A DNA stretch of 64,000 nt from Gammaproteobacteria bacterium (GCA_041395445.1 JAWLAO010000001.1:532501-596500); one strand, 5' to 3'; counted from the first letter of the stretch, positions 19,155-28,307 are shown. Program-made: numbers and translations. The notes: generated from the letters alone by a model not told the origin.

Positions 19155-19190
19155 AGCCCCAAGAAGTTTAAACTTAAGCTTCTTGGGTAA
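19155..19190. terminator. Candidate bidirectional terminator hairpin
   Basis: CCCAAGAAG (19158-19166) pairs with CTTCTTGGG (19179-19187) between two convergent genes. The T-tracts on either side are short, so strength is doubtful. Confidence 0.45.
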
Positions 19191-19195
19191 AAGAT

Positions 19196-19645
19196 TTAAG
19201 AATATTTTTTTATCAAATCAATAATTTCGTCAGAATTTCTTCTGAAAATCGAAACAGACTCAATATGAGAGTATTTCAGTTGCATTTTATTATCAACCAG
19301 AAAAATTCCTCTTTTAATACCAAACATACCCAGACAATTGTAATCTGAGGCAACTTGTCCTTTCTCATCAGTTAACAAAGTGAATGGAATATTGTGTTCT
19401 TTTTTGAAAGACTGATGATACTTGCTGTCATTACTACTGATACCAATAATTTCGACATCCAGTTTTTTAAACTTTTCTTCGTTATTACGGAAATCTGCAA
19501 ATTGATTGGTACAAACAGGAGTTCCATCACCTGGATAAAAAACCAGTAAAACTTTGTTTTTAATCTTGTTAGACAGCTTGTATGGCTTTCCATTATCAGC
19601 TACAAGTGAAAAATCTGGTACCGCTTTTCCGACTTTTAACGACAT
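19196..19645 (-). CDS. Peroxiredoxin (AhpC/TSA, BCP-like)
   Basis: Thiol peroxidase of 149 residues. The peroxidatic cysteine sits in FYPGDGTPVCTNQFADFR. The family arginine appears later as GIKRGIFLVD. The second cysteine that BCP enzymes carry five residues after the first is absent; the only other Cys is in SDYNCLGMFG, so this may be a 1-Cys or atypical 2-Cys enzyme. I start at the internal ATG at 19645 (MSLKVGKAVPDFSL), which fits family length; the frame is open 18 codons further. Confidence 0.85.
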   Translation of the reverse strand: MSLKVGKAVPDFSLVADNGKPYKLSNKIKNKVLLVFYPGDGTPVCTNQFADFRNNEEKFKKLDVEIIGISSNDSKYHQSFKKEHNIPFTLLTDEKGQVASDYNCLGMFGIKRGIFLVDNKMQLKYSHIESVSIFRRNSDEIIDLIKKYS

Positions 19646-19823
19646 ATTATATTTCCCATGTTTTAACCAAGTTGCGTATTGTATAAGCATGGAAAGCAAA
19701 TAGAAACCCCGAAACTGAAATATCGCAAATAAAATGATTTTTTTATATATTTAGATAGATTTAATTTTTTTTTATGATATAGTTCGCTTCCTGACTTTAT
19801 CGAGTCAATTCAAACACAATTTC

Positions 19824-19914
19824 GGAGAGGTGGCAGAGCGGCTGAATGCACCGGTCTTGAAAACCGGCAAGGGTTAATAGCCCTTCGTGGGTTCAAATCC
19901 CACCCTCTCCGCCA
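19824..19914 (+). tRNA. tRNA-Ser (anticodon UGA)
   Basis: A 91-base class II tRNA. Acceptor arms GGAGAGG and CCTCTCC pair, CCA is encoded, the anticodon loop CT-TGA-AA sits in the stem CCGGT/ACCGG, there is a long variable arm (AAGGGTTAATAGCCCTT), and the T-arm contains GTTCAAATC. It reads UCA codons and probably all UCN. Confidence 0.97.
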
Positions 19915-19989
19915 GTATATATTCTTAACCATCTTCAATATTTCAAACTCGTTGATATTATCTTTTTTCTTTGTGTTGCTAGTCTAACA

Positions 19990-20901
19990 CTATCTATAAA
20001 CATTCTCAAAATATTGTAATGCCACTTGCAAGTCGTTTTTTTGCCCGGTTGTGAGGATGTTTTCAATGTATTGATTATAATTTAAGCCACAGGCTTCTTG
20101 GCTGCTCAGACACATTCTTATCATAAACTGGCTATTTGGACCACATTCGGTGCCTAACTGACAGAGGTATAATTGCTGAGCGTATTCTTGCATTAGCTTA
20201 ACATAATCATAATTCCGATTTTGCAATACATATTCCATATCCCAGTGAATCACTTCTTCATAATATTCATAAAATATTTTTGGCGCTAATGATAAAACCG
20301 ACAAACGATTTTGTTTTAACAAGTCCTTGATTTGAGAATGACCCAGAGTCTCAACGTCAATCTCGCCACTGAGTATCTGACCCCACAGGCTATTAGGTTG
20401 AGAATGTTTCAAGCGCTCTTTCACTTCTTTGTAATTATCCAGTTGCAGGCGAGGTTTTTGGGTATTTAACTTGTCACAATACTCAAAGTGACCATCAAAG
20501 AATTTGGACTGCTCATCTTGGAGTCTGTGCGACATTCTTTTCAATGATTCTGAGAATTTGGAAGACTGTTTGGTGCTAATATAGTTGTAACATAGTTCGT
20601 TATCATGCAACATCATTTGAGTTTCGACGTATGGGTCAGGGTCATAAATATAATCATCAACAGAACTCATCAGGTCTGAGTTCTTATCCTGATTCATTTC
20701 TGATTTTTGCTTAACAACATCCGGTAATTTGGATTCTGACTGATTATCTTCATTGGGAACAATGGGTTGCTTATTTTCGGTTTGGGTTAATGTTTGTTCT
20801 TTTGTTGGAGTAACCTCGAATTGGTTGTTTTGCTTGAACAACATAAACGCCACAATTGCCACAAGCAAAAGTATGAATGAAACAGTCAATTTACTTTGCA
20901 T
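19990..20901 (-). CDS. Membrane-anchored four-cysteine protein, paralogue 1
   Basis: Unknown function, 303 residues. An N-terminal anchor helix (about residues 6-23) is followed by a polar Q/E/K-rich linker and a globular domain. Near the C-terminus four cysteines occur as LCQLGTECG...MCLSSQEACG, a pattern repeated in the upstream neighbour. I chose the ATG at 20901 (GGTGG seven bases upstream), which overlaps the end of that neighbour by 11 bases; a start 12 codons earlier is possible but adds an atypical leader. Probably periplasmic. The overlap and shared cysteines suggest the two arose by duplication. Confidence 0.7.
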   Translation of the reverse strand: MQSKLTVSFILLLVAIVAFMLFKQNNQFEVTPTKEQTLTQTENKQPIVPNEDNQSESKLPDVVKQKSEMNQDKNSDLMSSVDDYIYDPDPYVETQMMLHDNELCYNYISTKQSSKFSESLKRMSHRLQDEQSKFFDGHFEYCDKLNTQKPRLQLDNYKEVKERLKHSQPNSLWGQILSGEIDVETLGHSQIKDLLKQNRLSVLSLAPKIFYEYYEEVIHWDMEYVLQNRNYDYVKLMQEYAQQLYLCQLGTECGPNSQFMIRMCLSSQEACGLNYNQYIENILTTGQKNDLQVALQYFENVYR

Positions 20902-22144
20902 ACCTTTCCACCAAAAAGTTGAAATAAGCATAAACATCTGACAATTGATTGTTACCGATATAATGTGAGAAGTAAAAATCCTCTAAATTAGAACCACATG
21001 CTTCATTAAACATACTGTCTTTTAAACCCAAACAATAACTGAGGATATACTCCGATTCGGCATCACAAGGATAGTTCATTGAACAAGCAACTAATGGCAA
21101 CACAACTCCATTAAGAACATTCAAATACAACGAATCTTTGATTCCTGTTTTTTGTTTAAGAAGCTGAATGACTTGTGGCTCTCCATAAAGCAATTCAATT
21201 TTATAAACCACCCCCGCCAAAACCAGAAAAGCATCCGGCGATGTCACAGAATGCATATAATCCTCCATGGAGTTTCTATGCCCGAACATGGTTTTTCTGG
21301 CGATATCGGCTTGCTTGAAATTGATGTATTTATTTTCATCAAGTGATTTTCTTAATAGCGCAATCTGATCAAGCAAAGCCTGAATCTGTTGTTTTTCATC
21401 CTCTCTCAATTGCATCAAGTCATCATGATCTAAGTACCCTGAACTTTCATAGACTTCGTATAATTGTTGATTAAGCTGTTCAATTTGAGTATTTATCGCA
21501 TTCACTTCTGTCGCCGGAAGATTGATTTCGGCAGAAAATGAATTGTTATATTGTGCGACAAATTGATGATGTTGTTCGACAAGTTTCAGGGCATGTTCCA
21601 ACTGTTTGGCTTCCGGAGTCTTTGGTTGAATTCTTTGAAACCGTTGTTCCAGTTTAGACATAATCTGATAGTAATCGTCATTTTCATCATCAATTAATGA
21701 CTTACAAACATCAACATGATACTGATAATAAATATTTTGCTGAGGTGTCGGTTCGTTCTGTGACTCACGAGGGTTGTATTGAAAACGCTCTGCTAAAGTT
21801 TGCAACGGGTTTTTATTATTGTGAAAATCTTCAACATCAGTGTAGCAGTTCTTAAAATATTGCCAATCTCGATATGCCGTTATGTAATCAACTTCGCTAT
21901 CCTCTTTAGGGTTGCTCTCAATGAAAATTTCAGGAGTTTGTTGTTCTAAGTCTTGTTTTGAAGGCGTTCTTATTTGTTCTTTTTTTTCTTTTTCAGTACT
22001 TGTGTTTTTTTCTTTTTCAATATTTAGAGGCTCGATAATTTGGGAGCTATTTTGAGGTTTTTCCGGTTTTTGTGGATTTTTAAAATAAAGGACAAACACA
22101 GCAACAATGATTATAAATCCAATCAAAATTGTGTGTTTTTTCAT
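20891..22144 (-). CDS. Membrane-anchored four-cysteine protein, paralogue 2
   Basis: Unknown function, 417 residues. Layout matches the downstream gene: N-terminal helix (~5-21), long charged Pro/Gln/Glu/Lys linker (~25-80), then a helical domain with a coiled-coil-like stretch (~190-260, rich in Q/L/E). The C-terminus carries VACSMNYPCD...YCLGL...NEACG, equivalent to the four cysteines of paralogue 1, suggesting two disulphides in the periplasm. It follows hemY after 64 bases on the same strand, so it may be the third gene of the hemX-hemY transcript. Confidence 0.7.
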   Translation of the reverse strand: MKKHTILIGFIIIVAVFVLYFKNPQKPEKPQNSSQIIEPLNIEKEKNTSTEKEKKEQIRTPSKQDLEQQTPEIFIESNPKEDSEVDYITAYRDWQYFKNCYTDVEDFHNNKNPLQTLAERFQYNPRESQNEPTPQQNIYYQYHVDVCKSLIDDENDDYYQIMSKLEQRFQRIQPKTPEAKQLEHALKLVEQHHQFVAQYNNSFSAEINLPATEVNAINTQIEQLNQQLYEVYESSGYLDHDDLMQLREDEKQQIQALLDQIALLRKSLDENKYINFKQADIARKTMFGHRNSMEDYMHSVTSPDAFLVLAGVVYKIELLYGEPQVIQLLKQKTGIKDSLYLNVLNGVVLPLVACSMNYPCDAESEYILSYCLGLKDSMFNEACGSNLEDFYFSHYIGNNQLSDVYAYFNFLVERYAK

Positions 22145-22208
22145 AAACCTGCCTTATTTACACTTGGTAAAAAACTATTTGATTCCTTGTTCTCGCACGG
22201 GTTCAATT

Positions 22209-23393
22209 TTATTCTTTAGAAACTTCCGGCTTTGGAAGTGCCAATGGTTTGGAAGTTTCTGCATGACGATAGGCTTCAAGTGCATTATCGGGTTCACCAA
22301 CCAAATCAAAATATCTCGCCATAAGTTTAAAAGTTTGTTTATCTGCGTCAATATCCAGACTTTTATTTAAATATTCCTGTGCTTTGCCCCAGAGTTGGTT
22401 CTTCAAGCAAAGTTCGCCTAAAATTCTTAGCAATAGTGCATTATCAGGAGATTTTTTCAACCATTTTTCCGCTGTTTTGATTTTAGAATGAGTGTCTAAT
22501 TCCAATTCTGACCAAACTTGCAAGAGTTCATCCGACCAGTCTTTATGCAATGAATTTTCAATCAATTTAGCAATTTGCTGGTGCATTCCCAGTCTTAAAC
22601 CACTTTTTGCATAAAGTTGGATGAATTGTAAATCGGATTTTTGCTCTTTGCTTAAACTATCCCAAGTGAGTTGTAAATCGTTCTCGTGTTCAGCATTCTG
22701 CAATTGCTGTAATATGGCATTTCGGGTGATTCGATTGGTTTCTTCAACCGGTAACACTTCTAATTTTGCAACTTTGGGCATAATCTCTCGAAGCAATTGC
22801 CATTGCTGACTTCCGGAAGCTGCTTGCGACAAAATATGCAGGGCTCGAGGATTGTTAGGATAGCTTTTCAAAATTCGGTTGAGTAATTGCACCGCTTTTT
22901 GAAATTCGCCGATTTTGACCCAAAGTTCACACCGAGTTAAATCCACAGTTAGCGGATTATCGGTGCTGCTTTCAGCCGCATCGAGATAATCAAAGGCCTG
23001 TTCCAATTTGTGTTGTGCCACCGCCGCTCTGGCAGCGGCCATGTAACCCAACTCAGGCGTCGGACTGTTTTTGGTTGAGGTCACCAACAGTTTTTCAGCA
23101 ACTTTCCAACGCCCTTCACTTAAAGCCAATAACCCTTTCGCAAATGATTTGCGAGAACGATTGGTTGAAAAATTGCGCATGGTTCTTTTTGGAAAGCGGA
23201 TAAAATATATCAACAACCAAAGTGAAAAGATAAACAGGACAAGCAAACCGAAAGCAACGATTACTCGCATTTCAATTTCATAACCGGCAAAGCGAATATA
23301 GAAATACCCCGGATCTTTGATTAACGAAGGTGTCACTAATGCGGCTAAAAGAACCAGTGAGATGATACTAAAAATCGTTATCAGCTTTTTCAT
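22209..23393 (-). CDS. hemY: HemY-like TPR membrane protein
   Basis: Inner-membrane protein of 394 residues. Two N-terminal helices (~5-22 and ~43-65) fit the HemY_N domain, including the typical DPGYFYIRFAGYEIEM segment. TPR-like repeats follow (LALSEGRWKVAEKLL, YLDAAESS, ILKSYPNNPRALHIL). HemY is named for its linkage to haem genes; proteobacterial HemY is not the Bacillus oxidase, and its exact role in haem synthesis is unsettled. Its start overlaps the hemX stop by four bases. Confidence 0.88.
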   Translation of the reverse strand: MKKLITIFSIISLVLLAALVTPSLIKDPGYFYIRFAGYEIEMRVIVAFGLLVLFIFSLWLLIYFIRFPKRTMRNFSTNRSRKSFAKGLLALSEGRWKVAEKLLVTSTKNSPTPELGYMAAARAAVAQHKLEQAFDYLDAAESSTDNPLTVDLTRCELWVKIGEFQKAVQLLNRILKSYPNNPRALHILSQAASGSQQWQLLREIMPKVAKLEVLPVEETNRITRNAILQQLQNAEHENDLQLTWDSLSKEQKSDLQFIQLYAKSGLRLGMHQQIAKLIENSLHKDWSDELLQVWSELELDTHSKIKTAEKWLKKSPDNALLLRILGELCLKNQLWGKAQEYLNKSLDIDADKQTFKLMARYFDLVGEPDNALEAYRHAETSKPLALPKPEVSKE

Positions 23394-24658
23394 AAGCCGG
23401 CACTTTTATCTTGTGGTTGGGAATTATTTTCTTCAAGAAAATTAGAAGAATTAAAACTCCTGAATTTTTGTAAATATTTGCTTAAGTCAGGATACTGAGG
23501 ATTGAGATTAACCGCCTTTAAATCTTCTAATTGTTGTAAAATATCGGAGCTCTCTGTTGAAGAGTTTTGTTTGAGAAGAGATATTATCGCAGCTAAATTG
23601 TTTTGCCAGTTTTCATCATTCTTTAAGCGAATGGCTGTTTGTAAACTTTCAAAATAGTTTTGTAGTTGAGCTTGAGCGATTGATAACTCTTCTTTCTTTG
23701 GATTGTTCTCGGCTTCGGGTTCAATTTTACGAATGACGATTAAATTATCAAACCATGACGAGTTTTCTTTAGAGTCGTCTGTCTGATTATTTTCAATATG
23801 TGATGAAAACAACTGACTGGCTGACTGAGATAGGTAATCAACCTGAGTTTTCAGTCGAGGATAATCCGGAATTTCAACTTGTTGGATTGCATTGATGGCA
23901 TTATCAACTTCGTTAGCAAAACCGGAAAAATCAGCTGTATTCTCAATTTTTTTACGAATACTTTGCAAAAATTCTTTCGCTTTATTTTGATTTTGATAAA
24001 TTTCCAATTGCATCTGGGCAGCATCTAACAGTGATTCTACGTAGTTAATTGTTTGTTGTTTTTGATTGATTTGGTTTTCATTGTTGGAGATATTCCCTGA
24101 AATCTGAAGTTCACTCAAAGTCTTTTGAAAATCTTTTTTCTGAATATCAATTTGTTGTTGAGCTTGTGTCAAAGAATCTTGTTGAGAATTGATTTTTCTT
24201 TTAAGTTCATCAAGCTGTTGAATTATCAATGTATCATCATATTGCATCATTTCTGTATTTTGCGTTTGATTTTCATTGCTGGCCTGCATGGCTAATGCAA
24301 TATTCTCAATTTTTTCCAGTTGCTTATGCAATTCCGAATTAGTTTGAGTGATTTTTTCTATTTGCAGTGATAATGAAGAAAATTTCTGCTCTGTTTTTTG
24401 CTGAAGTTGTTTCAAAGGTTCCTGCCATTTATCAGTTTGCTCTGAATGAACAGGTTGTTGTATTTTTAAGTAAAGATAAACACAACCCGCCAATGCTGCA
24501 AGTGCAATTAAAAAGTTTAAAAAACTAAAGAATGAACCCTTGCCGGTACGAGAACCTGAGGTGATTTCTTGCATTTCTACATTTTCCACAACTTCAGAGT
24601 CAATCATATCGGAATTTGATTCTGCAACTTCTTCCATACTTGTATCTTTTTCGCTCAT
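23390..24658 (-). CDS. hemX: HemX-like membrane protein
   Basis: A 422-residue protein with a cytoplasmic acidic N-terminus, one membrane helix (~residues 45-65) and a large coiled-coil periplasmic domain rich in Q, E and K. This is the HemX architecture (often mislabelled uroporphyrinogen-III methyltransferase; no methyltransferase motif is present). I prefer the ATG at 24658 (MSEKDTSMEE) over the TTG three codons upstream. hemC and hemD, usually upstream, are absent; the hemXY pair stands alone. Confidence 0.85.
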   Translation of the reverse strand: MSEKDTSMEEVAESNSDMIDSEVVENVEMQEITSGSRTGKGSFFSFLNFLIALAALAGCVYLYLKIQQPVHSEQTDKWQEPLKQLQQKTEQKFSSLSLQIEKITQTNSELHKQLEKIENIALAMQASNENQTQNTEMMQYDDTLIIQQLDELKRKINSQQDSLTQAQQQIDIQKKDFQKTLSELQISGNISNNENQINQKQQTINYVESLLDAAQMQLEIYQNQNKAKEFLQSIRKKIENTADFSGFANEVDNAINAIQQVEIPDYPRLKTQVDYLSQSASQLFSSHIENNQTDDSKENSSWFDNLIVIRKIEPEAENNPKKEELSIAQAQLQNYFESLQTAIRLKNDENWQNNLAAIISLLKQNSSTESSDILQQLEDLKAVNLNPQYPDLSKYLQKFRSFNSSNFLEENNSQPQDKSAGL

Positions 24659-24876
24659 ATAAATCAATTTTTATTACGCATCGGGATTATAACACTATTC
24701 AAATAGACTAATCATCAAATCACAAAAAGTGAAATGTATATTACAACATTATATTTTACTGCTAATGTCGTATGTTTTCAGACCATTTGGAGAAGGATAT
24801 TTGACATAAATAGAAACTATCTGTATCTTGTTGAACCAGTTTTTTTTGATTTTTAGATATTGTGAGGATTAAAAGT

Positions 24877-27132
24877 ATGAAATTTAGATTAAACAGATTC
24901 TGGCGTAATACTATGACCGTATCTGCTTTTGTTGCTATTGCCGGAAGTGCTAGCGCCGGAGGACCTACATATAAAATTATTGTTAACGAATTTTTACGTG
25001 CAGGTGATTTGAATACAGGAAACGAATGGGCCGAACTCGTATTATTAGAAGATATGTCTGCAGCTGAGCTTAACACCTATTTTTTGGGTGATTCCACATC
25101 CTCAACAAATGCAAAGTTTGCCGGTTATCAGTTTACCGGAATGGAAGGAATTAATAACACCTATTGTAAAGGAACAATTATCACTGTAGCCGGTGATACA
25201 GGTCCGGCTTCAGATACCAGTTATAATCCTGCTGTAAATGACTGGAATATTACTCTAAAAACTTCAGGTACCAATCTGACTTCAAATGGTTCGAACGGAG
25301 ATTTCGCAGGAACTGATGTGGTTTATGTGGATACCGATGGTACAAATGGAAGTGCTGTGCTTACAGCTAATGGATTTGCGATAAACTGGGATAGTTCGCC
25401 AGGGCCATTTGGTTCAAACGCAACTTTTACTTTGACGAATTCACCGGCTAATAATACCGGAGTTCAGTTGAGTGATATTGTAGACAATGCTCATCTCGAT
25501 GGCTCTTGGGCCTCTGATGTCGCTCAAGCAAGTTTAACTCCGGGAGTTCCAAATGGAGGTAATAATTCTTCCAGTATTTTTGCATTAAGAGATTCATTAG
25601 CAAATATAGCTTCTGGTGATGTTTCCTTAGATGAAGGAAATGCAGGAACAACAGCCTTTGTTTTCACAGTTACCAGAACAAATGGATGTCTTGGTGCAAC
25701 TGTCTTTTACGATGTGAACCCTACTGGAGCAAATGCTGCCGATGCAGCTGATTTCGGAGGATCGTTACCTACTGGTTCTGTGAGCTTCAATGCCGGAGAA
25801 ACCTCTAAAGATATTACAGTATTGGTTTCTGGTGATACCACGGTTGAAAACGATGAAACTTTCATTTTATCAGTTTTTGACGGTCCGTTACCACCGGCTC
25901 CAGTAGAAGGTGGCGGTTCACTATTATTGACAACTGCTACCGGTACTATTTTAAATGATGATGTCAATAACGCAGATATTACAATTGATGACGTTACCCA
26001 AACCGAAGGTAATGCCGGAACAACAACATTTGATTTTACTGTTTCAATCACTCCCGGATTTACGGGAGATATCTCTGTTGATTTTGCCACAGCTGACAAT
26101 ACTGCAACCACTGCTGATAATGATTATGTTGCAACCTCAGGAACAGTTGATTTTAGTTCTGATAACCCGGGAGTTGTTACACAAACTGTATCGGTAACTG
26201 TCAATGGAGACACCACTGTTGAAAGTGATGAAACATTTTTTGTAAATCTCAGCAATGTACAAGGCGCAGCAGTCATTGCCGACAGCCAAGGTTTGGGCAC
26301 AATTCAAAATGATGATGTTGCAAACATTTCAATTAATGATGTCACCCAAACTGAAGACAACGCAGGAACTTCAACTTTTAACTTCACTGTAAGTATTGAT
26401 CAGTCAGTTACTGCTTCAGTTGAAGTGAATACTGCGAACGGAACGGCGACTGCCGGTAGTGACTATACTGCAATTGCCGGACAAGTTGTAAACTTTACTT
26501 CAGGTGGTGTAACCTCACAAACTGTCTCAGTCACAGTTAATGGTGATGTTACAATTGAGCCGAACGAAACATTCTTCGTCAACTTGAGCAATGCATCAGG
26601 CGCACTTATTGCTGATAATCAAGGTCAAGGTACTATCCTGAATGATGATAATGTTCAGGCTGTGCTTTCAGGCACTAAATCAGTGTCAGGGGATTTGGTT
26701 CCCGGTGGAACAGCAACCTATACAATCGTGTTGAGCAATACCGGTCCAAATCCGCAAAATAATAATCCGGGTGATGAAATGACGGATACACTTCCTGATG
26801 GTGTCACATTTGTCAGTGCAAATGCCACTTCAGGTACTGTTAGCAATGTTGGTAATATGGTTTCGTGGAATGGTTCAATTCCAGCAGCAGCTTCTGTTAC
26901 CATAACTATAAATACAGCCATCAGTAATAGTGCTGTAGGACAAATTGACAATCAAGCAACTATTAATTTTGATAATGATGGCGACAACAGCAATGAGTCA
27001 TCTGCGTTAAGTAATATCGCCGGATTCTTTATTCCGTTTGTTATTCCAAGTTTAACTATTTATGGAATTGCATTGTTAATGCTGTTAGTTGTCGGGTTTA
27101 TCTTTGTGAAACAAAGAAAATTTAACAATTAA
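24877..27132 (+). CDS. Calx-beta exoprotein with IPTL-CTERM-like sorting tail
   Basis: Secreted protein of 751 residues. The ATG at 24877 follows TGAGGA by eight bases. Domains in order: signal peptide (~1-27, ending ASA-GG); lamin-tail-like region (IIVNEFLRAGDLNTGNEWAELVLLED); three Calx-beta domains (beginning near VSLDEGNAGTTAF, ITIDDVTQTEGNAG and ISINDVTQTEDNAG, each ending LNDD or QNDD); a DUF11-type domain (LVPGGTATYTIVLSNTGPN...DTLPDGVTF); and a C-terminal IPSLTIYG motif followed by a helix and KQRKF. The last part is a variant of the IPTL-CTERM signal processed by exosortase-like systems. Calcium binding is likely. Confidence 0.82.
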   Translation: MKFRLNRFWRNTMTVSAFVAIAGSASAGGPTYKIIVNEFLRAGDLNTGNEWAELVLLEDMSAAELNTYFLGDSTSSTNAKFAGYQFTGMEGINNTYCKGTIITVAGDTGPASDTSYNPAVNDWNITLKTSGTNLTSNGSNGDFAGTDVVYVDTDGTNGSAVLTANGFAINWDSSPGPFGSNATFTLTNSPANNTGVQLSDIVDNAHLDGSWASDVAQASLTPGVPNGGNNSSSIFALRDSLANIASGDVSLDEGNAGTTAFVFTVTRTNGCLGATVFYDVNPTGANAADAADFGGSLPTGSVSFNAGETSKDITVLVSGDTTVENDETFILSVFDGPLPPAPVEGGGSLLLTTATGTILNDDVNNADITIDDVTQTEGNAGTTTFDFTVSITPGFTGDISVDFATADNTATTADNDYVATSGTVDFSSDNPGVVTQTVSVTVNGDTTVESDETFFVNLSNVQGAAVIADSQGLGTIQNDDVANISINDVTQTEDNAGTSTFNFTVSIDQSVTASVEVNTANGTATAGSDYTAIAGQVVNFTSGGVTSQTVSVTVNGDVTIEPNETFFVNLSNASGALIADNQGQGTILNDDNVQAVLSGTKSVSGDLVPGGTATYTIVLSNTGPNPQNNNPGDEMTDTLPDGVTFVSANATSGTVSNVGNMVSWNGSIPAAASVTITINTAISNSAVGQIDNQATINFDNDGDNSNESSALSNIAGFFIPFVIPSLTIYGIALLMLLVVGFIFVKQRKFNN

Positions 27133-27154
27133 ATCTTAGCTGAGAAGCAAACTA

Positions 27155-27184
27155 AAAAGCCATGATGAATTTCATGGCTTTTTT
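27155..27184 (+). terminator. Rho-independent terminator
   Basis: GCCATGA (27159-27165), a six-base loop, TCATGGC (27172-27178) and a run of six T. It lies 26 bases after the Calx-beta gene. The mirror-image A-tract may also serve the minus-strand remnant that ends at 27183. Confidence 0.85.
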
Positions 27185-27323
27185 ATTGCGACAATTTACG
27201 AATTATCAACAAACCCGTTAGCATCAGTATAAAGCCTAAAAATAATCCCCAAATACTGGCAGTGATTCCTGCAAAGATAAAAGCAACCGTACAGCACAAT
27301 CCGTTAATCAACACATAGGGAAG
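27183..27323 (-). pseudogene. Possible 3' remnant of a small membrane protein
   Basis: On the minus strand an open stretch encodes about 43 hydrophobic residues (LINGLCCTVAFIFAGI..., WGLFLGFILMLTGLL, ending IRKLSQ). It looks like two membrane helices with a positive tail, but a stop lies at 27324-27326, directly upstream, and only GTG or TTG starts are available. I read it as the tail of a gene cut by the element next to it; it could also be a real tiny membrane protein. Confidence 0.35.
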
Positions 27324-27419
27324 TTATATTTTATAATGGTAAAAATGAAAGAATTGGATTTAGGAAGTTATTAAGCTGTGTTCTAATTAATATAAATACT
27401 CTATCAAATATTGAAAGAA

Positions 27420-27980
27420 ATGAAAACAAAAAACCACTATGTTCCTAAGAACTATTTGAAAAACTGGTCAGATAGTGAAAATAAAATTTATATTTATAAT
27501 TACTTGGTTAGTCATCCAAATGTACCTGAATGGGTTAAAGGCTCAATAAAATCAAATGCAATTCAAAAAAATTTATATACTTTTATCGAATCCGGTTCAG
27601 AGAATGATGAAATTGAAAGATGGTTTGATGAAGAGTTTGAATAGCCTGCTGCTCCTATAGTTAAAAAAGTAATAAATGATAAAAATCTAACTTATGGAGA
27701 AATGAAAAAATTAGTAAAATATATGGCACTTCAAGACTTGAGAACGCCAAAGCGTTTACTGGAGTCACTGAAGAGACAGGAAGAAAACATTAGTGAAATC
27801 TTGCCTAATGTCTTAAATTCATTATCTGAAAAACTTCATAAAAGAAAAAGAGTTGTACCTAATAAACTAAAATTCAATAAACATTTATCAATAAAAATAT
27901 CTAAGAATATTGAAGATGGTGCTGATTACGGAGTTCTAAAAGTTAAAACTCCTGTTGGCAGGAAGCCTTGGTTTAATTAA
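27420..27980 (+). pseudogene. DUF4238 gene with in-frame TAG and truncated end
   Basis: The frame starts MKTKNHYVPKNYLKNW, the diagnostic N-terminus of DUF4238 (often found on mobile elements and in defence islands; function unknown). It is interrupted by a TAG at 27642-27644 and then continues in the same frame (PAAPIVKKVINDK...) to 27980. DUF4238 proteins are usually longer; the C-terminus stops where an antisense integrase fragment begins at ~27966, so the 3' end is deleted. Base composition is more AT-rich than neighbours. Without recoding the product would be only 74 residues. Confidence 0.75.
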
Positions 27981-28064
27981 GAGCCTTAATCCTTTTTCAT
28001 CAGTCAACCACAAATCCTTTAACTGTGGCTTTGTACGCCTTATTTTTAGGTCTGTTAGAGCCAT
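27966..28064 (-). pseudogene. Tyrosine-recombinase (P4-type integrase) N-terminal remnant
   Basis: On the minus strand an ATG at 28064 opens MALTDLKIRRTKP...LTDEKGLRLLIKP, which is the start of the Arm DNA-binding domain (DUF4102) of P4-family integrases. Similarity ends after about 32 codons where the DUF4238 remnant begins, so the catalytic domain is gone. It is 167 bases from the 3' end of tRNA-Met, the usual distance for an integrase gene beside its attachment site. Confidence 0.7.
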
Positions 28065-28172
28065 TTTGGTGCTACCTACATTTATTGAACTGGGTAATAG
28101 CACCAAATATAGCACCACAACACATGAAAAACAATGAAATAAACTGAAACAGATTGAAACCAAAATGGCTCT
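28057..28172. repeat. Arm-type repeats beside the integrase remnant
   Basis: A 14-base inverted repeat, AGAGCCATTTTGGT at 28057-28070 and ACCAAAATGGCTCT at 28159-28172, brackets three copies of TGGTGCTA/TAGCACCA (28067-28074, 28098-28105, 28110-28117). Spaced short repeats like these are typical arm-binding sites of P4-type integrases. The left arm includes the start codon of the integrase remnant. Confidence 0.5.
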
Positions 28173-28173
28173 C

Positions 28174-28197
28174 AAAACCTTATTTTACAAGGGTTTT
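28174..28197 (-). terminator. Candidate terminator downstream of tRNA-Met
   Basis: AAAACC.TT...AA.GGTTTT forms an imperfect hairpin 34 bases beyond the tRNA 3' end on the minus strand, with T residues on its far side. Weak, and inside the putative attachment region. Confidence 0.3.
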
Positions 28198-28230
28198 TGA
28201 TACAAATTAAAACAGTGCGAAACAGGAAAA

Positions 28231-28307
28231 TGGTGGCTATGGGTGGACTTGAACCACCGACCCCAGCATTATGAATGCTGTGCTCTAACCAGCTGAGCTA
28301 CATAGCC
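28231..28307 (-). tRNA. tRNA-Met (CAU), elongator type
   Basis: A 77-base tRNA with encoded CCA. Acceptor GGCTATG pairs with CATAGCC; the anticodon arm is CAGCATT-CAT-AATGCTG; the T-arm is GGTTCAAGTCC. The sequence is close to E. coli metT. tRNA-Ile2 (lysidine-modified CAU) is the alternative, but the overall match favours elongator Met. It is the likely integration target of the decayed element at 27.3-28.2 kb. Confidence 0.95.

Noticed and set aside
23390..24658. HemX as a uroporphyrinogen-III methyltransferase
   Set aside because: No SAM-binding or methyltransferase motif is present; it is a membrane coiled-coil protein.
27642..27644. TAG in DUF4238 as pyrrolysine or readthrough codon
   Set aside because: The gene is truncated at its end and sits in a decayed island, so ordinary pseudogenisation is simpler.
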